From Neomelitea salexigens DSM 19753 (GTDB taxonomy: Bacteria > Pseudomonadota > Gammaproteobacteria > Pseudomonadales > Spongiibacteraceae): a stretch of DNA of 64,000 nt. The first letter of the stretch is position 1. Each line of letters starts with the position of its first letter. Positions 62,554-64,000 of this stretch are shown here, piece after piece. Made by a program: the position numbers and the translations under genes. The notes under the pieces are model-generated. The model saw nothing but the letters and a program-made list of their open reading frames with translations. It was not told the origin of the DNA and did no database searches. Location: NCBI RefSeq assembly GCF_000422345.1, contig NZ_AULP01000001.1, positions 1 to 64,000 on the forward strand, written 5' to 3'.

Positions 62554-63171
62554 TTACAAGCTAAGGTTGCGGTTAGAGGCCTTCAAAAACTCCAACTTCA
62601 GCGCTTCATAGTCGTGCACCGCTGGAAATTGAGGGAACTCTTCGATCACATTGCTCGGTGCTTTGAACAAAATACCGGCGTCTGCTTCTGCGAGCATGGT
62701 GGTGTCATTGTATGAATCACCAGCAGCGATAATGCGGTAATACAGGGTTTTCAGCGCCAATACCGACTGGCGTTTAGGGTTTACTTGGCGAATTTTATAG
62801 TCGACCACCTTTCCGACATTGTCGGTTTCCAGCTTGTGACACAGCAGGGTTGGCCAGCCGAGCTGGGCCATCAATGGCGCAGCAAACTCGTAAAAGGTAT
62901 CGGAGAGGATCACCACCTGAAAGCGTGCCCGCAGCCAATCCAAAAACTCGCGCGCACCTTCCATCGGCCGCATATCGGCAATCACCGCTTGAATATCGGG
63001 CAGGCCAAGGCCGTTTTCGTCTAACAAACGAAGACGTTGCTGCATCAGCACATCGTAGTCGGGAATATCGCGGGTCGTCGCTTTTAGCGCCTCAATACCC
63101 GTGCGTTCGGCGAAGTCGATCCAGATTTCCGGAATCAGTACACCTTCCAGGTCCAGGCATGCGATTTCCAC
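62554..63171 (-). CDS. thrH: Phosphoserine phosphatase / homoserine phosphotransferase ThrH
   Basis: This is a 205-residue HAD-superfamily enzyme. Motif I is CLDLEGVLIPE (Asp7, Glu9), the variant typical of ThrH. Motif II is VILSDTF and motif IV is AAGDSYNDTTML. In Pseudomonas ThrH dephosphorylates phosphoserine and can pass the phosphate to homoserine. Length and sequence are standard. It is followed on the same strand by a gap and preceded by cysB on the right. Confidence 0.93.
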   Translation of the reverse strand: MEIACLDLEGVLIPEIWIDFAERTGIEALKATTRDIPDYDVLMQQRLRLLDENGLGLPDIQAVIADMRPMEGAREFLDWLRARFQVVILSDTFYEFAAPLMAQLGWPTLLCHKLETDNVGKVVDYKIRQVNPKRQSVLALKTLYYRIIAAGDSYNDTTMLAEADAGILFKAPSNVIEEFPQFPAVHDYEALKLEFLKASNRNLSL

Positions 63172-63262
63172 GGCGAAAGTCTCCTCAAGTAAAAAAAGGC
63201 GGTCAATCTAACGGCTTGCCCCGCTAAAAGCAACGCCTCAGGTCAACACCGGAGCGATCTCG

Positions 63263-64000
<738 letters not shown>

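Overview
The window comes from a gammaproteobacterium. The housekeeping part keeps gene orders familiar from Pseudomonas and its relatives: ftsK-lolA-rarA-crcB-serS-cysG, trxB-aat-bpt-infA, clpA-clpS opposite cspD, nudJ-mnmA-hflD-purB, and ppsA opposite ppsR. A complete propionyl-CoA to succinyl-CoA operon, a ketosteroid isomerase-like gene and a Prc protease suggest a marine or aquatic lineage such as the Cellvibrionales/Spongiibacteraceae. That placement is an inference; no rRNA or tRNA gene was found to test it.

Positions 1-14.7 kb are a mobile, accessory region. It opens with the edge of an IS3-family insertion sequence (1-94), then a hairpin-rich non-coding stretch, a DUF3892 gene and a tyrosine recombinase. 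A heavy-metal export cassette follows (czcI-like, czcC, czcB, czcA), ending in a long hairpin and facing a DUF3703 gene. A second, unrelated tyrosine recombinase lies next to a compact Tn7-like transposition module: tnsA-, tnsB-, tnsC- and tniQ-like genes that overlap or nearly touch. The region ends at the C-terminal remnant of what looks like a TetR regulator.

Positions 15-43.3 kb are mostly core genome. They hold a molybdate ABC transporter (modABC), a steroid-isomerase-like gene, prc, gor, the cysG/serS/crcB/rarA/lolA/ftsK block, trxB, the two N-degron aminoacyl-protein transferases aat and bpt, infA, clpA/clpS/cspD (the N-degron adaptor and unfoldase lie beside the transferases that make the degrons), icd, rluE, nudJ, mnmA, hflD, purB, roxA, a GNAT acetyltransferase and a small Rieske protein.

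Positions 43,501-46,739 are a complete, minimal Tn3-family element. It has 67-bp near-identical terminal inverted repeats and a perfect 5-bp target duplication (TAGTA). It carries one 1006-residue transposase and no resolvase.

Positions 47-64 kb return to core metabolism: a small lipoprotein, ppsA with its regulator ppsR, a patatin-like phospholipase, and a minus-strand operon for propionyl-CoA carboxylation and methylmalonyl-CoA conversion (carboxyltransferase, an unusually long biotin carboxylase, epimerase, mutase, MeaB chaperone, thioesterase). Then come pabB, thrH and the C-terminal part of cysB, which runs off the right edge.

The parts most worth a second look are the Tn7-like module and its undefined ends, the resolvase-free Tn3 element, the palindrome cluster near the left edge, and the divergent 946-residue carboxylase alpha subunit. 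No CRISPR array, cas gene, rRNA or tRNA was seen.
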